In this document: piece after piece, positions 1 through 9,420 of the stretch | Layout: each line of letters starts with the position of its first letter | Numbering within the stretch: the stretch's first letter is position 1 | Assembly (NCBI RefSeq): GCF_017562075.2 | Contig: NW_024427603.1 | Location: forward strand, 1-64,000 | Direction of reading: 5' to 3' | DNA from: Anopheles merus | Lineage: Eukaryota > Arthropoda > Insecta > Diptera > Culicidae | DNA: 64,000 nt | Made by a program: the position numbers and the translations under genes | Notes under the pieces: model-generated | Seen by the model: only the letters and a program-made list of their open reading frames with translations | Database searches by the model: none | Told to the model about the DNA's origin: nothing

Positions 1-130
1 TCGCTGCATTTTTCCTTTCAGGCAAATTTCACCAAATATCCGAACAGTACAATCTTGAATATAATTCTCTTGATAGTTCCGTCATTTTTGAAATACTATG
101 ACATCCAACATGTCCCAAACGACGATGCCA
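1..130 (-). pseudogene. Copia GAG-pre-integrase zinc region
   Basis: The minus strand encodes VWHRRLGHVGCHSISKM, the H-x3-H half of the HHCC zinc-binding region at the N-terminus of Copia integrase. About 25 codons later ICLKGKMQR, the second half, is found in a different frame, so a frameshift lies close to base 30. The integrase core would continue beyond base 1. Confidence 0.8.
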
Positions 131-427
131 AACGTGTATACAATCAGTGAATTAACCATAGCTACTGAATTTTCTTCTCTTCCTAGGCATAATACGAACA
201 AATTACCAAAAATTAGCTACTATGCACCAATTATTCCACCACGTTGGATTTGTGCACCAGCCTGGTTAAATGTAATGGTGTATCCTTCTTGCACTAGACG
301 TTTCACTGATAGAGATTCGATTTCATACTCGGCACGAATAGCACATCCTTCAACGTCACAATTCGTTCATTTTCGCTTCCATCCAGCACGATCAGCTACC
401 TGATCCACGTTCTTTTGATTTTTGATT

Positions 428-655
428 TCATTCATTCGCTACGCATACTTCTTCATCCAAAGTTTCATCCAAAATCTCAAAAAAACTACTTTCATTCGAG
501 ATGTGACAAGTAGCGCCCGAATCTAATAGCCACAGTTTCTCCGATAGAGATATTTTTCTGGTTGTAATTGCCCCATTTTCTCCGCTATCTTTTTTAAACG
601 CGAGCCACAGATTTTTCGCATTATCGATACCTTCGTCGTCATAGTTTTCTTTCAC
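428..655 (-). pseudogene. Copia protease fragment
   Basis: The 75-codon frame contains LWLLDSGATCHISNE, the aspartic protease active site of Copia polyproteins (D-S-G-A-T-x-H). Further Copia-like protease residues (LKDVLFVPSMKSNL, SVKRLV) can be read on the minus strand between about 340 and 250, in other frames. The reading frame is therefore broken at least twice. Confidence 0.8.
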
Positions 656-870
656 TGGAAGTCTTCAAATTTTTTCCATGCATCCGCTGCATTTGCCCGC
701 CTTTTAAAATGAATGAGCCATGGCAGCTCATCCAGTTTACTCCAAGTTGCCGTTATTGGTTCCGGTTTCTCTTCTTTCACGGCTGACCAACATCCTTCCT
801 TTATGAGAAGAAGTTTCATTCTGTAACTCCAATTCTCGTAGTTGGTACCATTTAATCTCGCGAACGACAC
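652..870 (-). pseudogene. Copia gag N-terminal fragment
   Basis: About 72 codons are open. The N-terminal FARLNGTNYENWSYRMKLLL is the start of a Copia-type gag (the 'L.G.NY..W...M' pattern of DUF4219/UBN2 families). There is no clean ATG; an in-frame stop lies just upstream of the first gag-like residues. The frame closes at 652, long before a normal gag would end, and the protease follows in another frame, so most of gag and its zinc knuckle are deleted. Confidence 0.75.
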
Positions 871-920
871 TTAATCAGCCGTTTTCCTCAAAAAATCCAA
901 TACCTTTATCAGCGTAGACG

Positions 921-936
921 GTCTGGGCCCATAACC
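921..936 (-). other. Copia primer-binding site
   Basis: The minus strand directly after the LTR reads GGTTATGGGCCCAGAC. In copia-like elements this position matches an internal part of initiator Met tRNA, so a cleaved half-tRNA primes reverse transcription. The match to that known arrangement is recalled, not searched. Confidence 0.7.
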
Positions 937-1080
937 TGTTGGAATTTTCTAATAAAATAAAAGACACAACTTAAACTGTTCTGTATCCTTTTAAGTTACG
1001 CACAAAACTAAAACCTTTTATTCTATACTATATTCTACTTTGATTCAACAACATAACGTTGTATTCTATGATATCTAACA
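937..1080 (-). repeat. Copia-type 5' LTR (144 bp)
   Basis: The minus strand begins TGTTAGATAT at 1080 and ends TTCCAACA at 937, so the ends are the TG...CA expected of an LTR. The primer-binding site follows at once. An AATAAAA polyadenylation-type signal lies inside. The partner LTR is outside the window, so the length rests on the TG/CA ends and the adjacent primer site. Confidence 0.75.
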
Positions 1081-1112
1081 GTATCTAGAGCCATATCCAG
1101 CTCGACTACGGT
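1081..1112 (-). mobile_element. CR1-like 3' ORF2 scrap beside the Copia LTR
   Basis: About 30 bases on the minus strand encode NRSRAGYGSR, which matches NRSRTGYGSRDP near the C-terminus of the CR1-like ORF2 at 46977-49739. It suggests that the Copia element inserted into, or beside, an older non-LTR fragment. It is too short to be sure. Confidence 0.4.
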
Positions 1113-1141
1113 TCTACTTCCCGTTCTACTTTGGTTGCTTA

Positions 1142-1764
1142 CAGGGTTCACACTTTATCTCAAGACCACGGACCCCTTCCTGAATCTGTCTTAGCCAATG
1201 CCAAGACTGCGATATGATGCTGAAAACGTTGATGATACCTGAATTCATCGGACGTAATGCTGAATCTGCGGCGCATTTCTCGAACAAGCCGGTCCGCGCC
1301 GAGGACATGCGGTCGAATATTTTTTACACGGATAACCTTTGTGTACATCAGTGTGCTGAAAACAGTCAATTATTTTTTCGTATTTTTACCAAAAAAGATT
1401 ATTTAAACAGTTCAAACTACTCTTAACACTTGTAAATATTTTAATTAAACAAATATGCATTCACTCATTTTATAAAATTGTCTATTTTTTGGTGAAAAAA
1501 ACGAAGAGGATAATTGAGTGTTTCTACTACACTGATGTACACAAAGTTTATCCGTGTAAAAACATATTCGACCGCATGTCCTCGGCGCGGACCAGTGTGT
1601 TCGAGAAATGTGCCGCAGATTCAGCATTGCATCCGATGAATTCAGGTATCATCAACGTTTTCAGGTATCATCAACGTTTTCAAGCATCATACCGCAGTCT
1701 TGGCTTTGGCTAAGACAGATTCGGGAAGGGGTCCCGCGGTCTTGAGATAAAGTGTGAAACCCTG
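1142..1764. mobile_element. Foldback/TIR element with ~240-bp inverted repeats and TA duplication
   Basis: The left arm (1142 to about 1385) and right arm (about 1490 to 1764) are inverted copies beginning CAGGGTTCACACTTTATCTC. The element is flanked by TA (1140-1141 and 1765-1766). It sits in a copy of the CA-rich tandem repeat; other copies (about 5966 and 6428) give the uninterrupted target ttgcttaaaatcag. The right arm also carries a tandem duplication of GGTATCATCAACGTTTTCA (1644-1681). There is no transposase, so it is non-autonomous; the superfamily is unproven, with TA fitting Tc1/mariner. Confidence 0.8.
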
Positions 1765-1766
1765 TA

Positions 1767-2008
1767 AAGTCAGAAAAATATAGAACATGTGGGTTCCAGG
1801 AAAGAGCAAAAAAATGAGTTCTCGAAAGTGTACATCACAAACACACACACGACGACTCACTCATGCTTACGTTCTGTTCTACGCCCCCCCCCCCCCTCTC
1901 ACTCGCCCCACAGATCTAGTTCCAGATCATCATTTACATTGACGGCGGTCGATGTGACGATGTGTGTCGTCGCGTGTGTGATGTCGATCGTTGGGTGTTG
2001 ATGTGGAA
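1767..2008 (+). repeat. Partial copy of the CA-rich tandem repeat unit
   Basis: It contains the landmarks of the 5.9-7.0 kb array in order: gggttccaggaaagagc, gcgacgactcactcat-type sequence, cagatctag, gacggcggtcgatgtgac. It is separated from the array by the 2-5.9 kb segment. Confidence 0.75.
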
Positions 2009-2028
2009 TGGTGTACGAATCATGACCG

Positions 2029-3050
2029 GTTGGCCGCCAGCATCCTTGCGCGCAACTCAGCTTCCATACAGTTGTCGTTGCTGACCTTTGACCCCAGATA
2101 GGTGAATTCTGGGACGACTTCAAAAGTGCGTTCACCTATCTGTACATCACGCCTATGTAGATTCGGATTATTATTGGTAGGTCCGCTGATGTTGCCACCA
2201 TCAGTTTGGTCTTTGCCTCGTTTATCTGCAATCCGATGCTCTCTGCCGCCTGCTCAATCCCTTAGTAGGCTTCTGCTACATAGGAGAGCCGCAGACTAAT
2301 GATGTCTATATCATCAGCGTATGCCAGGATCTGGGTTGACTTATAGAAGATGGTTCCCGTAGTCTCCACCCTCGAGTCGCGGATGGCCCTCTCTAGCGCC
2401 AAGTTGAATAAGAGACAGGCAAGCCCGTCCCCCTGGCGCAGACCCTTGGTGGTAGCAAAAGGTCCTGAGAGTTTTCCATCCACCCTCACTTGGCATGTGA
2501 CGTTGGTCATAGTCATTCTAACTAGCCTTATCAGTTTGGCCGGGATTCCAAAAGAGCTCATAGCGTCATACAGTTTTACCCTGGCTATGCTATCATATGC
2601 AGCTTTGAAGTCAATGAAGAGATGGTATGTGTCGTGGCTGTATTCAGCCATCTTCTCCAAGATCTGCCGCATGCTAAAGATCTGATCAGTGGTTGATTTT
2701 CCGTTTCGGTATCCTCTTTGATAGTTTCCGACTATCTCTTCGACATGCGGGACAAGGCGATCCTGAAGGATCAGGGAGAATATTTTATAGGCGGTATTCA
2801 ACACCGTAATACCCCTGTAGTTGTACCAGTCCAACCTATCTCCCTTCTTGTATATGGGGTAGATGATACCGAGATTCCAATCACAAGGCATCGATTCGCT
2901 ATCCCACACCTCAGTAACAATTTGATGAATCTCGTTTTCTAGTCATGCACCTCCATTCTTGACCAGTTCAGCTGCAATTCCGTCGGTTCCGGGTGTCCCG
3001 GATGATAGCCTTTCGTGTTTCTTCTATGCTAGGTGGCAGTAGCCTATTGG
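2029..3050 (-). mobile_element. Non-LTR retrotransposon internal fragment (reverse transcriptase)
   Basis: This minus-strand segment matches the middle of the plus-strand element at 26317-28515. It is truncated at both ends. It also lacks about 22 bases, near 3000, that are present in the other copy. The clade is uncertain (an I/Loa/RTE-like RT with ILAYADDIDII). It lies between sequences that adjoin each other differently at 35793-35860, so it interrupts the left end of repeat X. Confidence 0.8.
2262..2909 (-). pseudogene. Reverse transcriptase domain fragment of the non-LTR element
   Basis: A 215-codon open frame covers RT motifs in order: IYPIYKKGDRLDWYNYRGI (fingers), FIDFKAAYDSI (first catalytic Asp), GLRQGDGLACLLFN, and ILAYADDIDII (YADD active site). 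There is no endonuclease and no C-terminal region. A one-codon insertion before QILAYADD and several substitutions separate it from the second copy at 27 kb. As a fragment flanked by unrelated sequence it cannot mobilise itself. Confidence 0.85.
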
Positions 3051-3063
3051 CAGTAGAAAGCTT

Positions 3064-5900
3064 TTGAGTAATAGATGGTTTTGTCGTTTCACTGAATATC
3101 AGTACAACAAATTACTGGAAATGCAGCTATTTATTCTGTCAAAACGACATGTAAGTCAGTCTGAGCCTTAATAGAAAACATAAAGCGATGCCCGTTTGCT
3201 CGTGATGAACAACAATTTTATGTGGTAACCGCTTACGGACTCCCCGATAACATTTGAGGTGCGTGTTCGGCTAGCGGGATTAACGTTTTGGTTGAGAAAA
3301 ATCTTCAATCCATTTTGCTGTTCTTGCTGAAATTTCGTGTTAGCCGTGAGTGCATACCAAATCATCAAACTTGTTTCGACAAAATACAGTTCACATCTGT
3401 ATAAAACTTTATGAAACAGAGATGAACTTGGGCAGAACGGACTGCCACCCTGCGCATCAATAAAAACTCCCATTTAAATACTTTTTTTGCCACTTTTTTT
3501 ATCGATATCAGTTCCTGAACAATCAGTTATATAAGAAAGGCTTTGTGGTATGTTCGATTTTTGGGTACTGTGGATACTGTTTCGAAGCGAACTTTTGACA
3601 CTTGATCGTCTAGGCGATCATAGAAACCTTTAGGAGGTTTCCCTTACTGGAAACGTAGGAGTTTAGAGGCCTTACCTTGGGTAGGGGGACATAAGTAAAT
3701 TCTTTAAATGAGAAGTCGATAGATGTTGGATGGGCATAGTCCTATCCTAACAGTCCGAACGAATCTGACCTGCCATGATCGGAGTTGGTTTTATTTATAC
3801 TCAAAAGAATTTAAAGGTTTCGCACCTTTGGTTCCGGATTGTAGGTAGGGAAGTTATTGTTTTCACTAAGCTAGTTACGTTTGGCTTTTGTTGGTAAGAA
3901 GGATGGTATCAAACGAGATTTTCTTTCCTTTTTTACAGTTTCCAGTTCGTGTTTCATATTACTGACGATTTCATGTAAAATCATGACAGTAACAAAACAC
4001 AATTTTGATTCGGCTGACCGAAATTTAATACTTTATAAACAATCTTCCTTTGAATTCCGGGCAAAATTCTGAAAACAATATTTTGCTTTTACGTGCTTTA
4101 CGTTGGTTTACCTTTACAATAAATACTGAATTACCGTCTTGCTTCGAATTGCGGCCACTTAAGGCAATTTTTGGAAATTAATTTGTTCTTACTAATTCAT
4201 TTTCAATCAGTCAGAGCGATATGGACTAATTTCTTGCACGCGGGAAAAACAATATTTTCATTCGTAAGGAACTGGAAATAATCTGTACTGCAGTATGTTT
4301 GTCTCAAGTGATTCGCAGACCACAGGTTGGAGACCACTGCTATAGATCAGCTGTTTTCTAAATGATCGAGCGTTGAGAGCCAGGAGAATGCATTTTGTTC
4401 TTTTACACATACATTATTATATTATTACAGTTAAAAACGAAATAACTGATCATTAGTATTAAACAATGTGATTGGTTATATTGTTGTTTGTCTTAAATTA
4501 TTTTATCATCCAAGTAAGTTTCAAAATCATTTTATTAAATTACAATTACTTAAATTTATTGTAAAGATTATTCAGTTAAGAGTCAGCAGCATAGTGTGCA
4601 AAAGTCATTAAAAGTTCCAAACAACAAAGTAAAAGCGCAATATCGCTTCTTAATGTACCCTGCCTTCCATGTTGCAAATTGTTTTCAGGATATTCTGAAG
4701 ATGGTACAAAAATCTTAACAGCTGAAAAATTATCGAGACAAACGTACAATCGTTCAGTACTATTATGAGGCTTTACGGACAAGTATTGCCAGGTCAGACA
4801 AATTGATAGCGCATTTCTTAAAAAAGCTTCTCGAAAATCGTTCTGCTCTTAAAAAGCAATAGTGTGTAACCATTGCTCTCGTAAAATCAAAAATCATTTT
4901 TTCGGGATATATTCGTTTCTATTTTCAAGTTTATCCTCAAATTTGACCATTTTGCGGTGGGCCGGACTCTGGCGACCGCTGTCGACCGCTATATTAGTAA
5001 AATTTTTACGCTATCATTCATATCGATGTTTCCTTTCCGTCGACCCTTCCAAATCTTACCCAAACCCTTCAACAGCTTGCCTTTCTACCATCACTTCGTC
5101 CAGTCCACAATTTTGACTAAGGCCCCAAAGGTTAGCCGGGGCACGAGTTCTTAGTTTTTGCGAGATAACATAGACACAAGCCAAATTAAAAAGCGCACAC
5201 ATCGACATCGGAATCGATTCATGAATGAAACATCAACAGATAAAAAGAGCGTGCTTGGTGTCAGCCAATTTTTCTTGCTAATTTCTACGGCTACGAACCG
5301 TTGTGTTGAGATCGGTTTCGGAGCCTTTTAATGTCGTATGTGCATGTAGTTTGCGTGAGGCAGCTATTGCAACGGTTTTTCGCACCCAACTCGTGCGTAG
5401 CGTTCAATGCATTCGATTTTCTCTGAAATGTCCGCGTAGTTTCGGTGCGCGTGCACCAGCCATCCGAGCAAGCAAGGAATGTTGGTTTCTCGTTCTATCC
5501 TGTGCGCATGTATCGCAGCGTTCTGCTCTTCCGACTAAGGTAAAAACATTGCACATGTTAAAACGGCAAATGTGTTCTGCTTCTGATAGTACAATGGTTC
5601 TGATAAACAAAATAAATATGCTTCTGATAGCTCTGATAGTTATAGTAAATCTGATAATAAACATAGCCCCGGGGCAAAATGTGTATATTGGGTTGACGAC
5701 ATCCAATGGAAGGGGCCTTCAATCGACGAGATCATCAACGGGGCCCCAAATGGCCGAGGCAATGGAGATTGTTCTTCGTATTATGGCTGTGCATGGCTGT
5801 ATGAAGATGCAGCTGTAACGGTTTTTGGTCTAGTTGTATTCGAAAAAAAAATGGAATAGTTGATAAATAAAACCATTTATAAATGAACATGGCCCATACC
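3064..5900. repeat. Dispersed repeat X, copy 1 (~2.8 kb)
   Basis: This sequence recurs in the same order and orientation at 35837-38305: gttttgtcgtttcactgaat, tcgtctaggcgatcat, the TGGAGACCACTG end, and a final part (about 5040-5340) that is almost identical. The two copies differ by small and medium indels. No convincing protein is present; the longest frames do not recur intact in copy 2. It probably consists of nested hAT-type relics, since typical GGGGCCCC tracts and a CAGTGGTCTCCAACCTGTGG terminus occur. Confidence 0.8.
4250..4339 (-). mobile_element. hAT-like terminal sequence
   Basis: The minus strand begins CAGTGGTCTCCAACCTGTGG at 4339, resembling ends of Zaphod/Tip100-type hAT elements. 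The matching end in repeat copy 2 is at 36855. No transposase was recognised next to it, so only the terminus is claimed. Confidence 0.45.
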
Positions 5901-6044
5901 CAAGCGATTCAAAACGCTCGAAAGTAGTAAGGAAAGTAGAATATGAAGTAGCCTTCTACTTCCCGTTCTACTTTTGTTGCTTAAAATCAGAAGAATGTAG
6001 AACATCTGGGTTCCAGGAAAGAGCAAAAAAATGAGTTCTCGCGT

Positions 6045-6046
<2 letters not shown>

Positions 6047-6120
<74 letters not shown>

Positions 6121-6172
6121 ACACACACACACACACAACCACACACACACACCACACACACACAACACACAC
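6047..6172 (+). repeat. (CA)n tract in the first tandem unit
   Basis: An interrupted CA dinucleotide run. Open frames of alternating Thr-His or Cys-Val here are artefacts of the repeat. Confidence 0.95.
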
Positions 6173-6492
6173 CGCGACGACTCACTCATACTTACGTTCT
6201 GTTCTACGCCCCTCCCCCTTTTCACTCGCCCAACAGATCTATTTTTAGATCATCACTTCCATCGACGGCGGTCAATGTGACAGATGTGTGTCGTCGCGTA
6301 TGTGTTGTCGATATGGTCAGAAAAACTTTTTCTTTCACACCAACCACCCAAGCGATTCAAAACGCTCGAAAGTAGTAAGGAAAGTAGAATATGAAGTAGC
6401 CTTCTACTTCCCGTTCTACTTTTGTTGCTTAAAATCAGAAGAATGTAGAACATCTGGGTTCCAGGAAAGAGCAAAAAAATGAGTTCTCGCGT

Positions 6493-6494
<2 letters not shown>

Positions 6495-6536
<42 letters not shown>

Positions 6537-6540
6537 ACAC
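6495..6540 (+). repeat. (CA)n tract in the second tandem unit
   Basis: A shorter CA run at the same position in the next unit, ending atacacacacg. The length change between units shows slippage after duplication. Confidence 0.95.
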
Positions 6541-6990
6541 GCGACGACTCACTCATACTTACGTTCTGTTCTACGCCCCTCCCCCTTTTCACTCGCCCAA
6601 CAGATCTATTTTTAGATCATCACTTCCATCGACGGCGGTCGATGTGACAGATGTGTGTCGTCGCGTATGTGTTGTCGATATGGTCAGAAAAACTTTTTCT
6701 TTCACACCAACCACCCAAGCGATTCAAAACGCTCGAAAGTAGTAAGGAAAGTAGAATATGAAGTAGCCTTCTACTTCCCGTTCTACTTTTGTTGCTTAAA
6801 ATCAGAAGAATGTAGAACATCTGGGTTCCAGGAAAGAGCAAAAAATGAGTTATCGCGTGTACACACACCACCACACACACGCACGCGACGACTCACTCTC
6901 ACGCTTACGTTCTTGTTCAGATCTATTTAAGAACCTCACTCACTTCCATCGACGGCGGTCGATGTGACAGATGTGTGTCGTCGTGTCCAC

Positions 6991-7964
6991 GCAAACAATG
7001 AGACCCCAAATTTTGAGTGATTCAGGCCGAGGGGTATGAGGAAGCTTGAGGAAGCAAGGAGAAACGCGCTGCGATGAGAGTTCGCATTCTGTTTTACACG
7101 CGCGCTTCACTAACACCTATACAAATACCGTGCTTTGACGAGCCGTCTGTGAGTGTGTATGTGTCTTTCAGCGAGCTCAACAACTTGGAGCTGCTCGTCA
7201 CATCGTGTTGTCTCGCTTACACTACAGCATCGAACCATCGCTCAGTATGTCCCCCCTCCTACGCGTACAAAACCACCAGTACAGCGCGACGCTTTGTCGG
7301 AGATGGTTGTGCGCGTTTTGTTCCAAGTCCCGCGCACAGTGTTTGTGCGTTGGTGCGCATTTCGTTCAAAGTCTCGTGCGCCGGTGTGTTTTGGTGAAGT
7401 GTGAAGTGAACAAACAATGAGCACAGACGCACATGCGGTGCGTGGATCGACAGGTAAGAATTTGCTGAACAGAGGCAACGCAGATTGTCGACAAGTTTCC
7501 CGCAGCCTGGCTCGATCCGGTACTTTACAGTACGACGCCATTCGTAAGTCTGAAGGATTCTAAATGTGTTGCGAAAGTTTAATTTATGTTTCAATAAAGT
7601 GTTTAATGAAATAAAAAATGACCGTGTTTGTGTTTGTTGTTAGAATAAGTGCGTATTTGCGATCGTGGCAATGTATGAAAGAAAACGAGAAACGAAAGAA
7701 ACAAATATCTTTGGATGTGTTGGTAGCATGGCTCGAAAGAACACAAACACTTTGAGAACTGCAGAGCGCACCGTGTGTTACGGGTGGGGAGGGGGAGGGC
7801 TCGCGCGAGGGTGTAACTCATTCCTCTAAGAGTAACTGCTAACGGGGGACGGCACTCAAATCACTCAAAAAATACACTCATTTTGCCGGACGGGGTATGT
7901 GTTGTCGATTTGGTCAGAAAAACTTTTTCTTTCACACCAAATGTCTGACTTCCCTACGGACTAA
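6991..7964. other. No confident gene; possible promoter-proximal sequence
   Basis: Sequence of ordinary base composition, without strong homology to the rest of the window apart from a short piece of the tandem repeat at about 7890-7945. Overlapping short frames between 7074 and 7594 are not convincing. One candidate first coding exon is listed separately. Confidence 0.4.
7417..7453 (+). CDS. Candidate first coding exon (very tentative)
   Basis: An ATG in good context (acaATG) is followed by a 12-codon frame encoding MSTDAHAVRGST. The frame runs straight into CAG|GTAAGAAT, an excellent splice donor at 7454. Upstream sequence is unlike the transposons around it. No second exon could be joined with any confidence, and an ATG followed by a donor can arise by chance, so this could equally be noncoding. 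Confidence 0.2.
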
Positions 7965-8838
7965 GAGCGGGTAATTTTTATCATGGTGTGCGTAAAAACC
8001 TAGAGTTAAGCCGATGGAAGATTTCCTAGGCTTAAAAAAGGGGGCGGGAACGGGTACCACGGTTCTCTCCCGCTCCCATATAAAATACACGGTGCGCTCT
8101 CTCAATCCTTTCGTGTGCTTGTGTTTGTTTCTTTCGTGTTACGCTGTGTGCGTTTCTTTCGTTTTGCGATCGCTCACACTCGCTGCGTATTTTTTTGTTA
8201 TCTAAAGCTAAACAAAAAAAAACAAACACGCGTAGATCTTTTTTTCATCACTTTATTGAAACATTTACATAACTTTACACGATTTCACACATTTACATAC
8301 ACAATATCAAACTAAAATAACATTCATCGCTGCATCGACGCAAATGTTGAAGTGGCCGAATATCTGCGTAGATCCTTTTGTACACGTTGATTACTGTAAA
8401 AAAGGTACAAAATGAAACTGCGCGATGTACATAACATGCATTACGAATCATTCGCGCAGTTTTATTTGAAGCTGCACAACACTTGAACACTTTACAAAAT
8501 CATAACACCAATCGTCCAGGACTTAGGCTGACACACGAGCGGCCGCTCGCTGCCGATCCTTGAGCTGTACTGACGATTTCGTGTGGTAGCAAGAACGAGA
8601 GCACACAGGGGAACTTTCGGTACAACAGTGCAAGCGAGACACCGACATCAGCACAGCGCTGCGAGCAGATCAAACTGAGCGAGCTGGCCGAAAATGAACG
8701 AACACATTTCCACATGTGTAACTGTATTAGTGCCAAAACTGTGTTGAAACCAAAACGCGCTCTCGCCTCCGTGTATTTCACACCGATTCTCCGCTTAACT
8801 CTAGGTTTTTACACACACCATGATAAAATATCCCGCTC
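7965..8838. mobile_element. Non-autonomous TIR element (~874 bp)
   Basis: The left end reads GAGCGGGTAATTTTTATCAT and the right end, inverted, GAGCGGGATATTTTATCATG. The similarity continues through ggtgtg(c/t)gtaaaaacctag to agttaagc, giving inverted repeats of about 47 bp. The interior has no recognised transposase. No clear target duplication is visible at the flanks, so the superfamily is open. Confidence 0.7.
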
Positions 8839-8993
8839 GTTGTTTGTAGGGTTGGAGCGTCGGCGTTCCGATTGAACAATCGCGACTTTGATCAGCGGTT
8901 AAAACGACCTTTTGTATTGTTTTGTACGTAGCGTGCGCACCAAAATTTTAAGAGTGCGCGGAGAATGAATGTGGTTTTTTGGGGATGGGGAAA

Positions 8994-9065
8994 TGAGATA
9001 CAGAGACAATTAATTGAACGTAGCGTGTAATTGTACGTAGTGCAATTAATTGTCTCTGTATCTCA
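8994..9065. repeat. Perfect 23-bp inverted repeat (hairpin)
   Basis: Arms 8994-9016 and 9043-9065 are exact reverse complements (TGAGATACAGAGACAATTAA and three more bases), around a 26-base loop. It lies between the TIR element and an inverted piece of the tandem repeat. It could be the ends of a very small MITE or an inversion junction. Confidence 0.9.
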
Positions 9066-9078
9066 CTTGACATCATTT

Positions 9079-9183
9079 TCATCTGACCAAATCGCGACAA
9101 CACACACGCAACGACACACGTCGTCACATCGACCGCCTCATCTACTTTCCTTACTACTTTCGAGCGTTTTGAATCGCTTGGGT
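9079..9183 (-). repeat. Inverted fragment of the CA-rich tandem repeat
   Basis: On the minus strand it reads aagcgattcaaaacgctcga through gaggcggtcgatgtgacgac to gacaaaatg-type sequence, matching the unit of 5.9-7.0 kb with its CA core deleted. Confidence 0.75.
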
Positions 9184-9195
9184 TGCTGTCGATTA

Positions 9196-9420
9196 AAAAA
9201 CACACACACTCCACTATCCGAGGCCAGGAATGTGAATACCATTTTTCGTGTGAAACAGCTGTCTTCTTTTGGCACACAATCGCAAAGCGGTAGCAGGGGA
9301 ACAAGAACAGGACGGTTCATCCCAGCCAAGAGCGCACACAATGACATCGATTTAATCGTTTCTCGAATGAAACCTCTATCCACTGATGCACCGTTCCAAA
9401 CGACCAAAACGCGATGAATG
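9196..9420 (+). repeat. Dispersed repeat Y, copy 1
   Basis: The segment from about cacacacactccactat to accaaacgac recurs at about 38828-39045 with few differences (landmarks: gtgtgaaacagctgtct, cgcacacaatgacatcgatt). No protein is recognised. Confidence 0.8.

Larger units (their letters stand above)
1..1080 (-). mobile_element. Copia-type LTR retrotransposon, 5' part, truncated by window edge
   Basis: Read on the minus strand, this runs from an LTR (1080 to 937) through a primer-binding site, a gag fragment, a protease motif and a GAG-pre-integrase zinc region, and then leaves the window at base 1. This order (gag, protease, integrase) is that of Copia/Ty1 elements. The coding part is degraded: gag and protease lie in different frames with most of gag missing between them, and a frameshift interrupts the pre-integrase zinc region near base 30. 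The 3' part and second LTR would lie left of the window. It is a non-autonomous relic. Confidence 0.85.
5890..6990 (+). repeat. Tandem array of ~360-450 bp units with CA cores
   Basis: Three units start with cccaagcgattcaaaacgct at about 5897, 6348 and 6712. Each has the same order: gtagaatatgaagtagcctt, gttccaggaaagagc, a CA tract of varying length, gcgacgactcactcat, gacggcggtc, then gttgtcgatatggtcag. Length differences come mainly from the CA tract. The third unit is divergent and ends without the tail. Partial copies lie at 1767-2008, about 7890-7945 and, inverted, 9079-9183. Confidence 0.85.

Noticed and set aside
3168..3473. 101-codon minus-strand frame in repeat X, partly kept at 36057-36296
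   Set aside because: The resemblance follows from DNA similarity of the two copies. The frames differ in length and no protein family was recognised.
5303..5818. 171-codon open frame in repeat X
   Set aside because: The second copy (37760-38290) does not keep the frame, and no domain or codon pattern supports coding.
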